Positions 43,484 through 54,085 of a DNA stretch of 64,000 nt are shown piece after piece. This stretch comes from Sphaerulina vaccinii (taxonomy: Eukaryota > Ascomycota > Dothideomycetes > Mycosphaerellales > Mycosphaerellaceae), in assembly GCA_022570795.1 (NCBI GenBank), contig JAKUDP010000001.1, positions 2,046,001 through 2,110,000 on the forward strand, read 5' to 3'. Position 1 is the first letter of the stretch; each line of letters begins with the position of its first letter. The notes below the pieces were generated by a model. That model had not been told where the DNA came from, ran no database searches, and saw nothing but the letters and a program-made list of their open reading frames with translations. The position numbers were made by a program, and so were the translations under genes.

Positions 43484-43975
43484 ATGCCTCCATTCCGCAA
43501 AGCCTTCCTCGTCATCGCCTTCATTGCCGGCCTCGTTATGGCTACTCGACCTCAAACTAATGACAAAGTAAGTTTTGTATCTGCGACGAAGGTATATATA
43601 GCTTCCGCTGACGCTGACGCTGCCAGTGTACAAGTGACGATCAATGTCGCACGCCTTGCGAGAACGATGTTAGAGCGCCATACTCAAAGATCATCGACTT
43701 CCACTGCCTCCACGGATTGTGTGATTGCACCGTAAGATATTCTCGCATTATAAGAACTATTACATGCTATACTAAGTCTTTGTTTTCCATAGTTATCTTC
43801 GGATGATCGATGCAAGGAGACTTGTGTTGCCTTTTGGGCTGAAAATTTCCCTGGCTCGACTGTTACCGATGGCCATCAATCCCCGGATGGCTCTAATGCG
43901 TGCTGTTGCGATGTAACTTGCGCTGGACCATATAAGGCAGATTGTCTTCTCGCGCAAAAGAGTCGCGGTTGTTAG
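43484..43975 (+). CDS. Small secreted 14-Cys protein with CS-alpha-beta-like exon
   Basis: Three phase-0 exons: 43484-43567 (28 residues), 43627-43731 (35) and 43793-43975 (60), 123 residues in all. Introns 43568-43626 and 43732-43792 have GTAAG donors. Exon 1 is a signal peptide (MPPFRKAFLVIAFIAGLVMA) plus a short polar stretch. Exon 2 alone holds six Cys spaced C-x5-C-x3-C-x15-C-x4-C-x-C, the pattern of CS-alpha-beta (defensin fold) peptides; the usual Gly two before the fourth Cys is replaced by Phe. Exon 3 holds eight Cys with a CCC run: C-x3-C-x25-CCC-x3-C-x7-C-x8-C. No family is recognised. It is probably extracellular; antimicrobial or effector roles are inference. The ordered TATA, leader and splice signals make the gene model good. 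Confidence 0.78.
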
Positions 43976-44113
43976 TAGTAGTAGAAGTGGATGTACACTA
44001 GCGCGGTCGCACCTTCCACCTCTATCATGCCGATCCTACTCTTCATCCGTCTCGCTGATGATTGCAACAATGGCTGCACCACATACTTGAGATTTGCTTA
44101 ACAACCTGTCGAT

Positions 44114-45446
44114 CTAGCTCAACTTCAACTCCTTCTCACCCTGCTTCGGCGGAATGGGCCTCTGCTTCGGCACAGTCTCCAATGCCGTATTCGCAGTCAC
44201 CAACCCAATATCCTTGGCTGTGTACCTCGTTCGATAAGGTTTGCCAGTCGCGAATAAGAAACTCTGAGGAAAGCCAACATCGAAAGGCTCGGCATCCTCG
44301 ATTTCATCAATCTCTTCTTGTGTCAACTCAACACCAAGACCTTCGATATTGCCTCGAAGATGCTCGATTTTGCGTCCTCCGACGATGGGAAAGACGTACT
44401 AGCGACTCGTTAGCGTGATGCTGTGAAAGAGAGAGTGGAAGCAGAACTTACAGGAGCTTTGTGCATCACGTAGGCTAGAGCGATACTAGTGATGATCGTG
44501 CCCTTCTTATCTGCGATCGCCTTCAATTTATCTGCTATCCTTGCGTACTTCTCATTGTGAGGACCCATCTTCCTTCCATCTCTGCTTGGGTCATTATACT
44601 CTTCGCTCGTCTTGAGTTGTCCTCGGCCTAGAGATCCCCAAGGCGCGAGACCCATACCTTCAGCGTCCACCATAGGTAGAATGTCTCGCTCAAAGTCACG
44701 GAAGGCACAAGACCAGTGTCCTTGATAGACGCTGAATTGAGTCAGACCGTGGTGGCGAGCGTATTCGTTGCACTTTACTACAAGCCAAGCTGGGGTGTCT
44801 GAGATTCCCAGATAGAGGATCTTGCCACTAGAGACCATGGCGTGGAGGGAGTTCATCAGTTCGGGGATTGAGGTCGTGAAGTCCCACCAGTGGACGTAGA
44901 GAAGGTCGACGTAGTCTGTTTGTAGCTTCTTGAGAGAGGCGTTGAGGGAGACTCTCAAGCTCTTAGAGTGGTTGCCTTGAAAGTTGGACTTGATGTTCTC
45001 GGTGGCTTGAGAGCCAGTGCGGTAGCCCGTAGTGAATTTGGTTGCGATGACCATTTCGTCGCGGTTGTTCTTCGCTTGCATCCATTCGCCTATCCAGGTT
45101 TCGGACTCTTCGGCTTGATAGCTATACCGTTGTCAGTCTCTTGGCTTCCTGATGGGTCATCGACATGCTTACTTGTTGGCTGTGTCCAAAAAGTTACCTC
45201 CATTCGCGTAGAAGAAGTCAAGCATCTCAAATGCTGTCTCCTTGTTGCACTCTCCCATATATTGTCTAGTGAAAGTCAGATATATACTTCCTATAACTTC
45301 TCATGTACCGTGACTTACTTCCAAGCATCGCCGAAGTTCATTGCCCCGAGACATAATGGACTCACTCGAACTCCTGCTGTAGGGGAGAGGAGTCTGTGAT
45401 ACCCTAGCAGCGACTTTGGCTTGGGAGCTGGTGGGAAGAGTGACAT
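44114..45446 (-). CDS. Aldo-keto reductase (aryl-alcohol dehydrogenase type)
   Basis: NADPH-dependent reductase of the AAD / norsolorinic acid reductase group (AKR9-like), 391 residues. Exons 45446-45319, 45265-45173, 45121-44452 and 44398-44114; introns 45266-45318, 45122-45172 and 44399-44451. The start ATG 45446 (MSLFPPAPKPKSLLGYHRLL) was chosen because this frame yields LSPTAGVRVSPLCLGAMNFGDAW, the family opening; a longer frame upstream reads through in the wrong phase. The catalytic tetrad is visible: Asp in FLDTANN, Tyr next to it (YQAEESE), Lys in IATKF and His in YVHWWD. The C-terminus carries FPIVGGRKIEHL, the NADPH-binding region. The physiological substrate is unknown. Confidence 0.93.
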
Positions 45447-45785
45447 TGTTGCTACTGTTGATGTTATTGTCATTAGGTGGTATGCCGAAGATGAGGAGGG
45501 ACTGAGAAGCTGTACTTATATCAATGGCTGCAGCCATAATTCCGACTAAGTCCGGTGACGTAAGAAGGAGCTGTTTCACGAAGCAAGTGTGAGCGATCCT
45601 GCTGCTTTGAGAGTGCAGCATACATGTAGCTTGTCGTTGTGGGTGGTATTCGCCGGGTGGCATCAGACGCTGAAATTCGCTTTCGTTCGATCGATCAATA
45701 CTATGCCCATGCTGTTTCTATGCTCGATGCTTCTGTAACCCCAGACTCCCGTCTACTGTACAATGCAGCATTTGTACAAGCCCTC
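45447..45785. other. Short intergenic region
   Basis: 339 bp between the reductase start and the stop of the YebC-family gene, both on the minus strand. No feature recognised. Confidence 0.5.
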
Positions 45786-46658
45786 TCATCGGCTATAACG
45801 AGCAGTCAGGTCATTCCATATCTCGCTGTCTAGCTGACCTTGAGACACATTCAGCGAGATCGACTGCACACTCGACTCTTTCTCCTGCAACTCATCCACG
45901 AACTTTCCCAGCTCTGCTGCAGCAGTCTCACCGGGTATCTCAACCTTTGTCTCCTCGTTCGGATCGTAGACAACCTCAGACGATGCAATCTGCAGGTCTA
46001 GCGCTCTGGCTACAGCATCGCCAACAGCACTCAGATCTGAAGGCTCCGTAGATACCACGATCCTCCCCTCCTCATCGTCCTCCACATCTGTTGCGCCGGC
46101 CTCCAATGCAGCCTCCAGCGCTTCATCTGCACCTACGCCATCCTTCTTCTGGAATGTGACAATGCCTTTCTTGGTGAATAAGTAGCTCGTAGGCGTAGCG
46201 TTCCCTCCATTGTTCCTGATCGCAAGCCTCACTTCCGCCAATGTCCTCAGCTTGTTGTCAGTCTCGCACTCCACAATGACAGCCACGTTGTTAGGCAGTA
46301 TGCCTTCCACAGTGATCGATTCCAGGCTCACGCCACTCAGACTGCGGCCTTGACCTCTAGCTATGGCTCCTTCAATGGAAGCTTTAGCAAAGCCTTCCCG
46401 CTTGGCTTGGACAATGAGATCAAATAGTTGTGGATTGGAGTTTGGATCGGGACCATTCATTTTCGATGCGAGGGCAATCTGGGCGGCGAAGATAGATCGC
46501 TGTTTGTTCTTGCGCATGTCCAGCTTTGCTTTGTCGTGCTGGATCTTGCTCCATCGGTTGTGGCCTGAGGGGAGGAAAGGAGTTGTGGCGAATCCTCGAA
46601 CAGGGAATCTTTGGCAGATGTCTCTGCTGATGAGCGTGAGGCCTCTGCTGGGAGCCAT
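45786..46658 (-). CDS. Mitochondrial translational activator, TACO1/YebC family
   Basis: Single exon, 290 residues. In animals TACO1 supports translation of mitochondrial COX1; bacterial YebC proteins help ribosomes. The N-terminus (MAPSRGLTLISRDICQRFPVRGFATT) is a basic, Ser/Arg-rich mitochondrial presequence. The family core starts GHNRWSKIQHDKAKLD and continues with FAAQIALASKMNGPDPNSNP, EGFAKASIEGAIARGQG, ITVEGILPNNVAVIVECETDNKLRT and NGGNATPTSYLFTKKG. It is divergent from the large HEAT-repeat gene, about 200 bp apart, with a TA-rich stretch between (46697-46711). Confidence 0.94.
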   Translation of the reverse strand: MAPSRGLTLISRDICQRFPVRGFATTPFLPSGHNRWSKIQHDKAKLDMRKNKQRSIFAAQIALASKMNGPDPNSNPQLFDLIVQAKREGFAKASIEGAIARGQGRSLSGVSLESITVEGILPNNVAVIVECETDNKLRTLAEVRLAIRNNGGNATPTSYLFTKKGIVTFQKKDGVGADEALEAALEAGATDVEDDEEGRIVVSTEPSDLSAVGDAVARALDLQIASSEVVYDPNEETKVEIPGETAAAELGKFVDELQEKESSVQSISLNVSQGQLDSEIWNDLTARYSR

Positions 46659-46864
46659 TGTTGATGGCAGAGAAGAAGTTCAAGTCGCGAGAATATGCTT
46701 ATATATATTATGTAAGCAATTTGCTGCACTTCAACAATAGTGTCAAGCGCGCTCCTGACCATCACGACCGTTGGACATCTCCTTACTACTTCTTCACGAC
46801 TTGACCGCCGATTTGGATGACTTCTGGACCTTGATATGACATAGAATATATACTGGAACGGACT

Positions 46865-49800
46865 ATGGCCGACGCGGACTCGACATCCAATGCGACAGCC
46901 TCGAAAGTCACGAAACAAGCATCGAATGGAGCTCCCGCTACCACAAATGGCGAACGTGTACTGTCTGCTTGGGAGCTGGACGTGAAGAAGCTGCACGCTC
47001 TCCCTACTGAGCAGCAGGGACTATATCTGTTGACATTCACGGCTGACCTTGCGCGCCATGTCGAAGGTCTCAGTGCTGAAGAGGCCACTGCAGAACAGAG
47101 CACTGTCAAGAAAGAGTTGTTGCAAGTGATCAATCTGACTGCTCCTGCTCCAACAAGAGTGATACGAAAGAATTTGGGAAGGGGCTTCGCTGGGATCTTC
47201 ACCAAAGGGAGCAGAAGAGTCCTGTTCGAGACCATCACGGAGCTTGTAGCAATCGTGAATGCTGGCAAGGAGAAGGACATCAGGGCGAAGCATGCAGCCG
47301 TATATTGCTTAGGCGTGGTCTTTGGTACTGCGGGCGATAGTGCGATCAGCCACTCTCCATTGGCATGTACTGCCATACTGAAGTTGCTCAAGACTGCTTC
47401 GAATGATGCTGGACTGAGGAGCGCTATATTCCGAGCAGCTGGCAGAATCGCGCGTGGGATTACGGTTGCTATTGATGAAGAAGTCGGACGAGCCATATGG
47501 AAACAGGCCAGGAACATTGCAGGAGGCGACAAGTCTTTACTTGTGCAAGCGAGCGCGTGCTATGCTCTTGAGGAACTTGTCCAATGTTGTTCATACTTCG
47601 ACAACTCGAATGACTTCGAAAAGCTACAGATTGCGCTAGGGAAAGCCCTGGAAAGCTCTTCGATACCAGTACGGCATGCAGCAGCTTCGTGTCTAGCTGC
47701 ACAGCTCGTCAAGAGTCATACAGAGGTAGCCAACAGGGATGTCATACCAAAGCTCAAGAAGCCGAAGAAGTCAAAGAAGGGGGCCAAACCAGAAGATCTG
47801 GAAGAAGAGGCGGAGCGAGCTTCGTCGCCCGTCCCTGAGAAGCCAGCTACTGCTCTGTCGTACACTCTACCCGAGATACTCAAGCTTCTCTCTTCCATAT
47901 TCTGCAAGCCGGCGACATCGAATCGACTCCGAGCTGGAGTCGCAGCATGCTACATGAAAGTGCTGAAAGCGCTCGGCGCTGGCATAGTTGAAACCAAATA
48001 CAACGACATCGCTCGTCATCTGTTCACCGATATATTGAACTATCCAGGCTGGCAGTCGAACCAATACCGTCAATTGATGGCCCGCAAGTTTGTTCGTGTC
48101 ATTCTGGAACGAGTCGTAGGCTCAATGCTGGGTGAAACAGCGCAACTAAATGCTTGTCGATTCTTGCTCAACGACATCATCAAAGACTATCCACAGGCTG
48201 TGAAAGAACGTCCTGAACCTTCCAAGGCTGTGTTGACTGGGGCGATAAGTGCTCTGGAGTCACTCATCCGACGTCTAGTTACAGCTGTGGGCAGCATTGC
48301 GGAGACCTGCCGCGAAGGACTACTCCAAGTCTTACAGCATCCGAGCTTCACAGTACAAATACAAACATCTAAGACACTACGAACATTCACTCTTGCCTGT
48401 CCTCAGCAGCTTCTACCTGCTCTGACTATCTGTATGAACAGTGTCAAGCGAGAGCTGAAGCTGCTAGGCGGTCAGAGACAAAGCCAACGAAGATGCATCT
48501 CATACGCGTACGGTCTCGTCGCAGTGTTGAGCACATCAAGCCAGCATCCACTATATGGCTCAGTGGACGTCTATGACCAGGTGCTTCGGACAGCCACTGA
48601 CTTGCTCAAGTCGAGCGGAAGCTCTGATCTGAGAGTATCATCGTGCCAGCTCCAAGTCGCCTGGATCATGATCGGCGGACTAATGTCACTGGGTCCTAAC
48701 TTCGTCAAGATTCACCTGTCTCAGCTTATGCTCTTGTGGCGAAATGCACTCCCTCGACCAATGCTGAAGGAGAACATGAATCAAAGAAACATGCTCGAAG
48801 TGAGCTATCTGGCTCACCTGCGAGAATGTGCTCTTGGGGCTATCAAGTCTTTCTTGACCTATAATCAGCGGCTTCTTACATCAGATGTTTCTCGGCGACT
48901 TGCTGGCATGCTGGAGAACACAGTGGTCTTCCTCCAGAATCTTCCTACGAAAAAGACGAGCGACGAACCTGCCAATCGATTGAAGGCTGGCCTACAGTTG
49001 CAGGACTACGAAGTAATGGTCAGGCGGCGTGTGTTCGAATGCTTCTCACAGCTACTCTGCCTCAGTCCTGCTGGCAGTATTGAGGCTACAGCACATTCTA
49101 GCATCCTACCACTAGCAGTGGCTTCATTCTCGGATCTGGAATATGATGCCCCGAACTCTCTCGCTGCAGCCATCGCCAGCGCCACGGCTGCCTTCGAAAG
49201 CATATGGGAGCTCGGCGACAACTACGGCTTTGGCGTCAACGGAAGAGCAAGAGGTCTTGACCTGCTCAATCCAGTCAGCGGCAAGCTGGAGAGACATTGG
49301 ACAAGCAGAAGTGATGACGAGTCAGAGATCGACCAGACGCTTCTATCACCTATTGGTCGAGCGGCTGAGAACGACCCTACATGCTGCTACTTGCCAACTA
49401 CTAATGCCGAAGAAGACTTATCAGCACCTGCCGCCACAGAATCCGTGGACTCGGCCATCTCGGCTTTCGCACTCTGCTTGCCACTCCAAAGTCCTCGGGT
49501 GCAGGAGAGCACGCTCGAGCAGATAGCTTCCTCGATGAGTGCAAATCTGCAGAAAGATCCGGTCAGGAAGGTTGCAATCACCGCAAACGTGGCACTGGCG
49601 CTGTCTACAACACTCAGAGTGGCCACTGGTGATATCGGCTCTGCAAAGGGCAATCTTCAAAGTGTCAACACCGAGAAGTTGTTACAAAGTCTACTGCACG
49701 CTTGTGTCAAGGACCCGGATGAGAGCATACGTAGCACAGCCGCGGCAGCACTCGGCAGGCTGTGTTCGAGCTCAGGAACCACGTTCACTGGAACGGAGGT

Positions 49801-52800
49801 CACGCAGCTCACAGAGACTATCGTGAGCAACCGAGAGCCTCATGTAAGAGCCGGCTGTGCCAGTGCACTCGCGCACATACATTCTCAGCTTGGTGGCATG
49901 GCAGCTGGATTGCACATGAAGAACATTGTGGGCATTCTGATGTCGCTCGCAGTGGATACACACCCTCTGGTGCACTTCTGGGCCCTCGACAGTCTAGCGC
50001 AGATTGCAGAGTCCGCTGGCCTGAACTTCTCAGCTTACATCACAAGCACGATCGGGAAGCTGAGCCAACTATATGTCTCAGACGGGCATAATGAGGAAAC
50101 GGCATCGCAAGCGTCATCGAATATGGCCATGGATTTGGCTGTCACTGCGGCGATTGCTCGTGGTATTGATGCAGTCATCAACGCATTGGGACCAGATTTG
50201 CAGGACATGGCTAAAGAGCGAGACATGATACTTACTCTTGTTCGACTCTTCTCACACGAGTCAGATGTTGCGATCCTTCTCGAAAGTCTTCGCTGTTTTG
50301 AGCATCTCTCGCTATACGCTCCAGGACATCTTGAACACGAGAAATATGTTCGACGTCTCCAGGACGATGCGGAATCTACCTCTCCAGAGATCTCTTCAAT
50401 TGCATTGCATGGCCTCTTTACACTCATGCGCCGAGATGCTCCTGGTATCATCCGAACTGCTCGTCCCGGCCTTGAGGAACGACTATGGGAGTGCTTGAAC
50501 TTCGAACCTGGGCAGAAGTCGATACAGGATATTTTCTTGAACTGGCTACAACAGACTGGCACAAGCGATCCTGGCGACTGGATCGAAAGATGCAACACTA
50601 TCCTGACCAAGACCATGGTAAAGTCTGAACAACAGCCGCGGACTGCTGGGCCAGCGACCACAGCTGGTGTTGATCTTCAGGATGAGGAAGTGGCTGGGTT
50701 TGCCATCACAGCTGGCGCTCAGAAAGAAGACGACGCACAAGCTCCATCCTCTGCGCAGGAGCTCATGCGATGGCAAGTGAGACTCTTCGCTATGGAATGC
50801 TTGAAGAGCTTAATTGCTATGATTATGAAGCAAGCTGCGATCAGCGATGAAAGTCCAGGAGAGGCTGCGTTGCAGAGCAAAGTGGCTGATGTCATCCGCA
50901 TTGCTTTCTCGGCGTCCACAGCTGGCGTGACTTCTCTCCGAGTGGTCGGCATGCAGATCATTGACCAGATCCTCAAGATGTTTGGCAGAACACCCGACCC
51001 AGACTTTGCAGAAGCCATGTTACTTGAGCAGTATCAAGCACAGATCAGCTCGGCTTTGACGCCAGCCTTCGCAGCAGATTCCTCTCCAGAACTTGCTGCC
51101 GCTGCAGTCAACGTATGTGCCACATTCATTGCGACCGGCATCGTCAGAGATGCTGAGCGTATGGGTCGTATTCTTAAGACGCTCGTGTCTGCTCTAGACA
51201 GCTTCTCTCAAGACTCAGACACAGCTGCCATCGGTGACCTGAGAGGTCTCACTTCGAATGCGCAGGTCATGGTGCGCATGGCTGTCTTCTCCGCGTGGGC
51301 AGAGCTGCAGATGGCCAGTGGCGAGCAAGAATATCTCACTGACATCGTACAGCCGCACATCGCGCAACTCGTGCCTCTGTGGATCTCATCTTTGCGCGAG
51401 TATGCACGCCTACGATTCGAACCCGACATTTCGGCAACTACAGCCACGCCAGCATCAGGCGATCTGGACATGGTCTATGCTGCCCTAAATCGAGAGACAC
51501 TGCTTGGATTCTATCAGGCATCCTGGCTCAGTCTGGTCGATGCCATTGCTAGCTTAATCGATGAGGACAGCGACTTCGTGTTTGATGCTCTCGACAACAA
51601 GGACACAGAGCAAGATAGCGCTGGCAAAGAGGCAGGCGCAGTGAATGGCATTGCCCGGAAGAGCACAGGCATCAACTATCGCGAGGAGCCGGTCGCGTTC
51701 TTCTTTGTGCTATACGGCCTGGCATTCGAGTCACTCGCAGTACGGAGCGGGACTGACGATGTGCTCGTTCGACAGAAGAATCTTGATATCCTGGCTGCGC
51801 TGAAGAAGATCTTGCGGCCATCTGTCTCAGGCATGGCTGTCTTCCAGGAAAACGTCTTCTCCGAAACGATGGACCTGCTGGATCGTATGGTCCTGACCGA
51901 AAGCCTTGGTATGCAAGCGATCATCGTCGAAATAGCTCGTAACTTGTGCTTGGTACATCCGTCGTCAAGAAAAGGCCAACAGACGCCGGGCGCTCAAGAG
52001 GACTTATCTGAGGACATTGAGCAGCTTTTCGAGCTAACCCGCATCATCATCCTAGTCATTGCAGGTCTGGTACCAGGTCTGACAGACACACCAGTCGCAT
52101 CACACCTTGAGACATCTGAAGAGGCTACCAATCTCGTTCGCGCCGCACTTCAAGCCCTGGTCGATGTGTCCGAAGTCTTCATCTCCATTATCAAGACAGA
52201 TCTGCACGCCTCCATCTTGAATATCTTCGTCACGATCCTCGGAACAGCAAGCTGCCAGGCCGTAGTCGTGCCACAAGCGTTGCCAATCTTCAGACGCTTT
52301 GTGGCAAGTCTTGCAGAAGATCAACGACCAGAGACTAGACAACAGATCCACGGCGCGTTAAAACGTATGCTGGCAATTCTACGCAATGCACAGAAACGCG
52401 AAAGCGAGGCAAGTCTACCATGCGAGAAGAACACGCTACTCGCCATAACGGTACTGCTATCAACTGCACAGCCATTCTTCGGTCCTGAGGATCCTCTCAT
52501 GCTTCGCTTTATCAACGAGCTACGCGAATGTCTTGCCGCGCCAATGACGACCAAGGTCTCTGCTGGCTGCTACCGCACTCTCGTCAGCCAAGGAGTAGCA
52601 CCTCGACAGACCTTCACTCACCTCGTAGGCTTCCTCCTCGAGCCGCCAGAGGATCTGGAAGGTATCGAAGAGACGAAACTCGTAGTATCGCAGACTTTGA
52701 CAGGCGCTGTGGCGAGGTTCCAGCCAGAACAGAAGCCTGCTGCTGTTGTGTTGCTTGTCAATACGCTGCTTAATTGGGCTGGAAGGGCAGGGCCGATGTG

Positions 52801-52999
52801 GCATAATGCTATTGCTTCGAGATTGCTTGAGCTTGCAGCGACAGACAATGCAACATTTAGGAGTATCATTGGCGGGATGTCTGGAGAGAGGAAACAGTTG
52901 ATGGAGCAGGTATTGAAGAGCCAGGCTGGGAATCGTGGTGTGAGGCAGGATAGTGGGGAAGAGAAGGAGCCGACTATTGCGTTGAAGATGAACTTTTAG
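46865..52999 (+). CDS. LAA1: Large HEAT-repeat protein, Laa1/HEATR5 family
   Basis: A 2,044-residue, intron-free alpha-solenoid. In yeast Laa1 accompanies the AP-1 clathrin adaptor at the trans-Golgi and endosomes; animal HEATR5B does the same. The N-terminal block RVIRKNLGRGFAGIFTKGSRR...KDIRAKHAAVYCLGVVFGTAGD is characteristic, as are later blocks such as RRRVFECFSQLL, SIRSTAAAALGRLCSSSG, EPHVRAGCASALAHIHSQLGGM, VDTHPLVHFWALDSLAQIAESAGL and REYARLRFEP. HEAT helices fill most of the length; residues about 290-325 are a charged KKPKKSKKG linker. The length is close to that of yeast Laa1 (about 2,014). ATG 46865 is the first in the frame. Confidence 0.93.
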   Translation: MADADSTSNATASKVTKQASNGAPATTNGERVLSAWELDVKKLHALPTEQQGLYLLTFTADLARHVEGLSAEEATAEQSTVKKELLQVINLTAPAPTRVIRKNLGRGFAGIFTKGSRRVLFETITELVAIVNAGKEKDIRAKHAAVYCLGVVFGTAGDSAISHSPLACTAILKLLKTASNDAGLRSAIFRAAGRIARGITVAIDEEVGRAIWKQARNIAGGDKSLLVQASACYALEELVQCCSYFDNSNDFEKLQIALGKALESSSIPVRHAAASCLAAQLVKSHTEVANRDVIPKLKKPKKSKKGAKPEDLEEEAERASSPVPEKPATALSYTLPEILKLLSSIFCKPATSNRLRAGVAACYMKVLKALGAGIVETKYNDIARHLFTDILNYPGWQSNQYRQLMARKFVRVILERVVGSMLGETAQLNACRFLLNDIIKDYPQAVKERPEPSKAVLTGAISALESLIRRLVTAVGSIAETCREGLLQVLQHPSFTVQIQTSKTLRTFTLACPQQLLPALTICMNSVKRELKLLGGQRQSQRRCISYAYGLVAVLSTSSQHPLYGSVDVYDQVLRTATDLLKSSGSSDLRVSSCQLQVAWIMIGGLMSLGPNFVKIHLSQLMLLWRNALPRPMLKENMNQRNMLEVSYLAHLRECALGAIKSFLTYNQRLLTSDVSRRLAGMLENTVVFLQNLPTKKTSDEPANRLKAGLQLQDYEVMVRRRVFECFSQLLCLSPAGSIEATAHSSILPLAVASFSDLEYDAPNSLAAAIASATAAFESIWELGDNYGFGVNGRARGLDLLNPVSGKLERHWTSRSDDESEIDQTLLSPIGRAAENDPTCCYLPTTNAEEDLSAPAATESVDSAISAFALCLPLQSPRVQESTLEQIASSMSANLQKDPVRKVAITANVALALSTTLRVATGDIGSAKGNLQSVNTEKLLQSLLHACVKDPDESIRSTAAAALGRLCSSSGTTFTGTEVTQLTETIVSNREPHVRAGCASALAHIHSQLGGMAAGLHMKNIVGILMSLAVDTHPLVHFWALDSLAQIAESAGLNFSAYITSTIGKLSQLYVSDGHNEETASQASSNMAMDLAVTAAIARGIDAVINALGPDLQDMAKERDMILTLVRLFSHESDVAILLESLRCFEHLSLYAPGHLEHEKYVRRLQDDAESTSPEISSIALHGLFTLMRRDAPGIIRTARPGLEERLWECLNFEPGQKSIQDIFLNWLQQTGTSDPGDWIERCNTILTKTMVKSEQQPRTAGPATTAGVDLQDEEVAGFAITAGAQKEDDAQAPSSAQELMRWQVRLFAMECLKSLIAMIMKQAAISDESPGEAALQSKVADVIRIAFSASTAGVTSLRVVGMQIIDQILKMFGRTPDPDFAEAMLLEQYQAQISSALTPAFAADSSPELAAAAVNVCATFIATGIVRDAERMGRILKTLVSALDSFSQDSDTAAIGDLRGLTSNAQVMVRMAVFSAWAELQMASGEQEYLTDIVQPHIAQLVPLWISSLREYARLRFEPDISATTATPASGDLDMVYAALNRETLLGFYQASWLSLVDAIASLIDEDSDFVFDALDNKDTEQDSAGKEAGAVNGIARKSTGINYREEPVAFFFVLYGLAFESLAVRSGTDDVLVRQKNLDILAALKKILRPSVSGMAVFQENVFSETMDLLDRMVLTESLGMQAIIVEIARNLCLVHPSSRKGQQTPGAQEDLSEDIEQLFELTRIIILVIAGLVPGLTDTPVASHLETSEEATNLVRAALQALVDVSEVFISIIKTDLHASILNIFVTILGTASCQAVVVPQALPIFRRFVASLAEDQRPETRQQIHGALKRMLAILRNAQKRESEASLPCEKNTLLAITVLLSTAQPFFGPEDPLMLRFINELRECLAAPMTTKVSAGCYRTLVSQGVAPRQTFTHLVGFLLEPPEDLEGIEETKLVVSQTLTGAVARFQPEQKPAAVVLLVNTLLNWAGRAGPMWHNAIASRLLELAATDNATFRSIIGGMSGERKQLMEQVLKSQAGNRGVRQDSGEEKEPTIALKMNF

Positions 53000-53086
53000 C
53001 ATGTCTTGCATTGTCGTGACGGCTGGCTGATCAGGGGCTGTCCGTACTTGAGCAGGGCGAAAGAGGTTGTCATGTGCCTCGCCGAT

Positions 53087-53581
53087 TTATCCCAACCAAC
53101 CCTGCCTCATATCTCTCCGTATCAGCTTTTCCATCCTGTGTGCCGCCATCAAATTCCTGAAGCACAGGTAGGCCTCCTCTTTGCAAATTTCGAGTGCCCG
53201 CTCCGTGTTATCGCGGTTGAAGCGCGAAACTTCCTCTTCGGGACGGCTGTTGAGCAAGCCAAGCAGTTCCGTAATGTCGCAGAGGCTTTCTACTTTGTGA
53301 TCGAATTCTTCTTGGATTCTCAATTTGCTTCTGCGGGCTGTCCGAAGGTCATGTTGCTGTGCGGTAAGGTTAACACGTCTCTAGTCTCTTTCCGATTCTT
53401 CTCAGGAGGTCCGTCTTCATGCATGATGGCGTAGCTTGCGCGTTCTGAGGTGAGAAGAGTGTGCCTTCGGAGCAGTACTTCCACTTACTTGTTGCTGACA
53501 TCTGCCCACCGCGAAGACGACGGAGAACGCAAGGGAGAGTGATGCTGCTGCTACGCCCGCGAGGAGAGAATGTTTGCTCAT
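53087..53581 (-). CDS. Small membrane-anchored coiled-coil protein (120 aa)
   Basis: Exons 53581-53489 and 53356-53087 joined over a 132-bp intron (53357-53488, GTAAGT...GCACAG, branch GTTAAC). The N-terminus MSKHSLLAGVAAASLSLAFSVVFAVG is one hydrophobic helix, either a membrane anchor or a signal peptide. The rest is highly charged and helical (RSKLRIQEEFDHKVESLCD, SRFNRDNTERALEICKEEA), ending RRDMRQGWLG. I do not recognise the family; an organelle membrane protein of assembly-factor size is one possibility. The only ATG at the start of this frame is 53581. Tail to tail with the HEAT gene (about 90 bp). Confidence 0.6.
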
Positions 53582-54085
53582 TTTAGTGAGCGATATGGAG
53601 ATGCCCGTGGGTTGATTATATGCCTGTCGAAAGAGACCTCCGCTAAGGCCGTGCTCACAGCCGGTCTTGCATGTAAATGGCAGAGAGATTTGCTCATTGT
53701 CATGGCAACGATGATTTCTCGCCGGCTTTTTGACGGGAGCAGTGTTTGCAATCTTGCTTGCTACTGAGCCTGTGAGTATTGGTGAGCATGCACTGCCTTG
53801 AAATGAAAGACGTGGAGCGTATGCCAATCAGGGTGATATTTGATGTCAGCGCCGCCGGGATAATTCAAGATGAGGGTGAGGAACAGTGAGGACGTTGCGA
53901 ACAGTGAAATGTTGTTACAGTGGAGCTATCAATGTTGTTGTCTGTACAGGTGATTGAAGATAATGCACGCCAGCACTATGCAGTCACTCAGATTTCCGTG
54001 CTAGCTCGCTCATTAGATGCGGCCGCAGATGTCATGGTAGACACTGGAGGGTATAGTGATGTCGTATTGATCGTGAGTGGTGAGC

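Noticed and set aside
45301..45663. 120-codon frame upstream of the aldo-keto reductase
   Set aside because: It crosses the first reductase exon in the wrong phase. The frame from ATG 45446 gives the family start.
46786..47532. 248-codon minus-strand frame over the start of LAA1
   Set aside because: It is antisense to the strongly conserved N-terminus of the HEAT protein and has no family resemblance.
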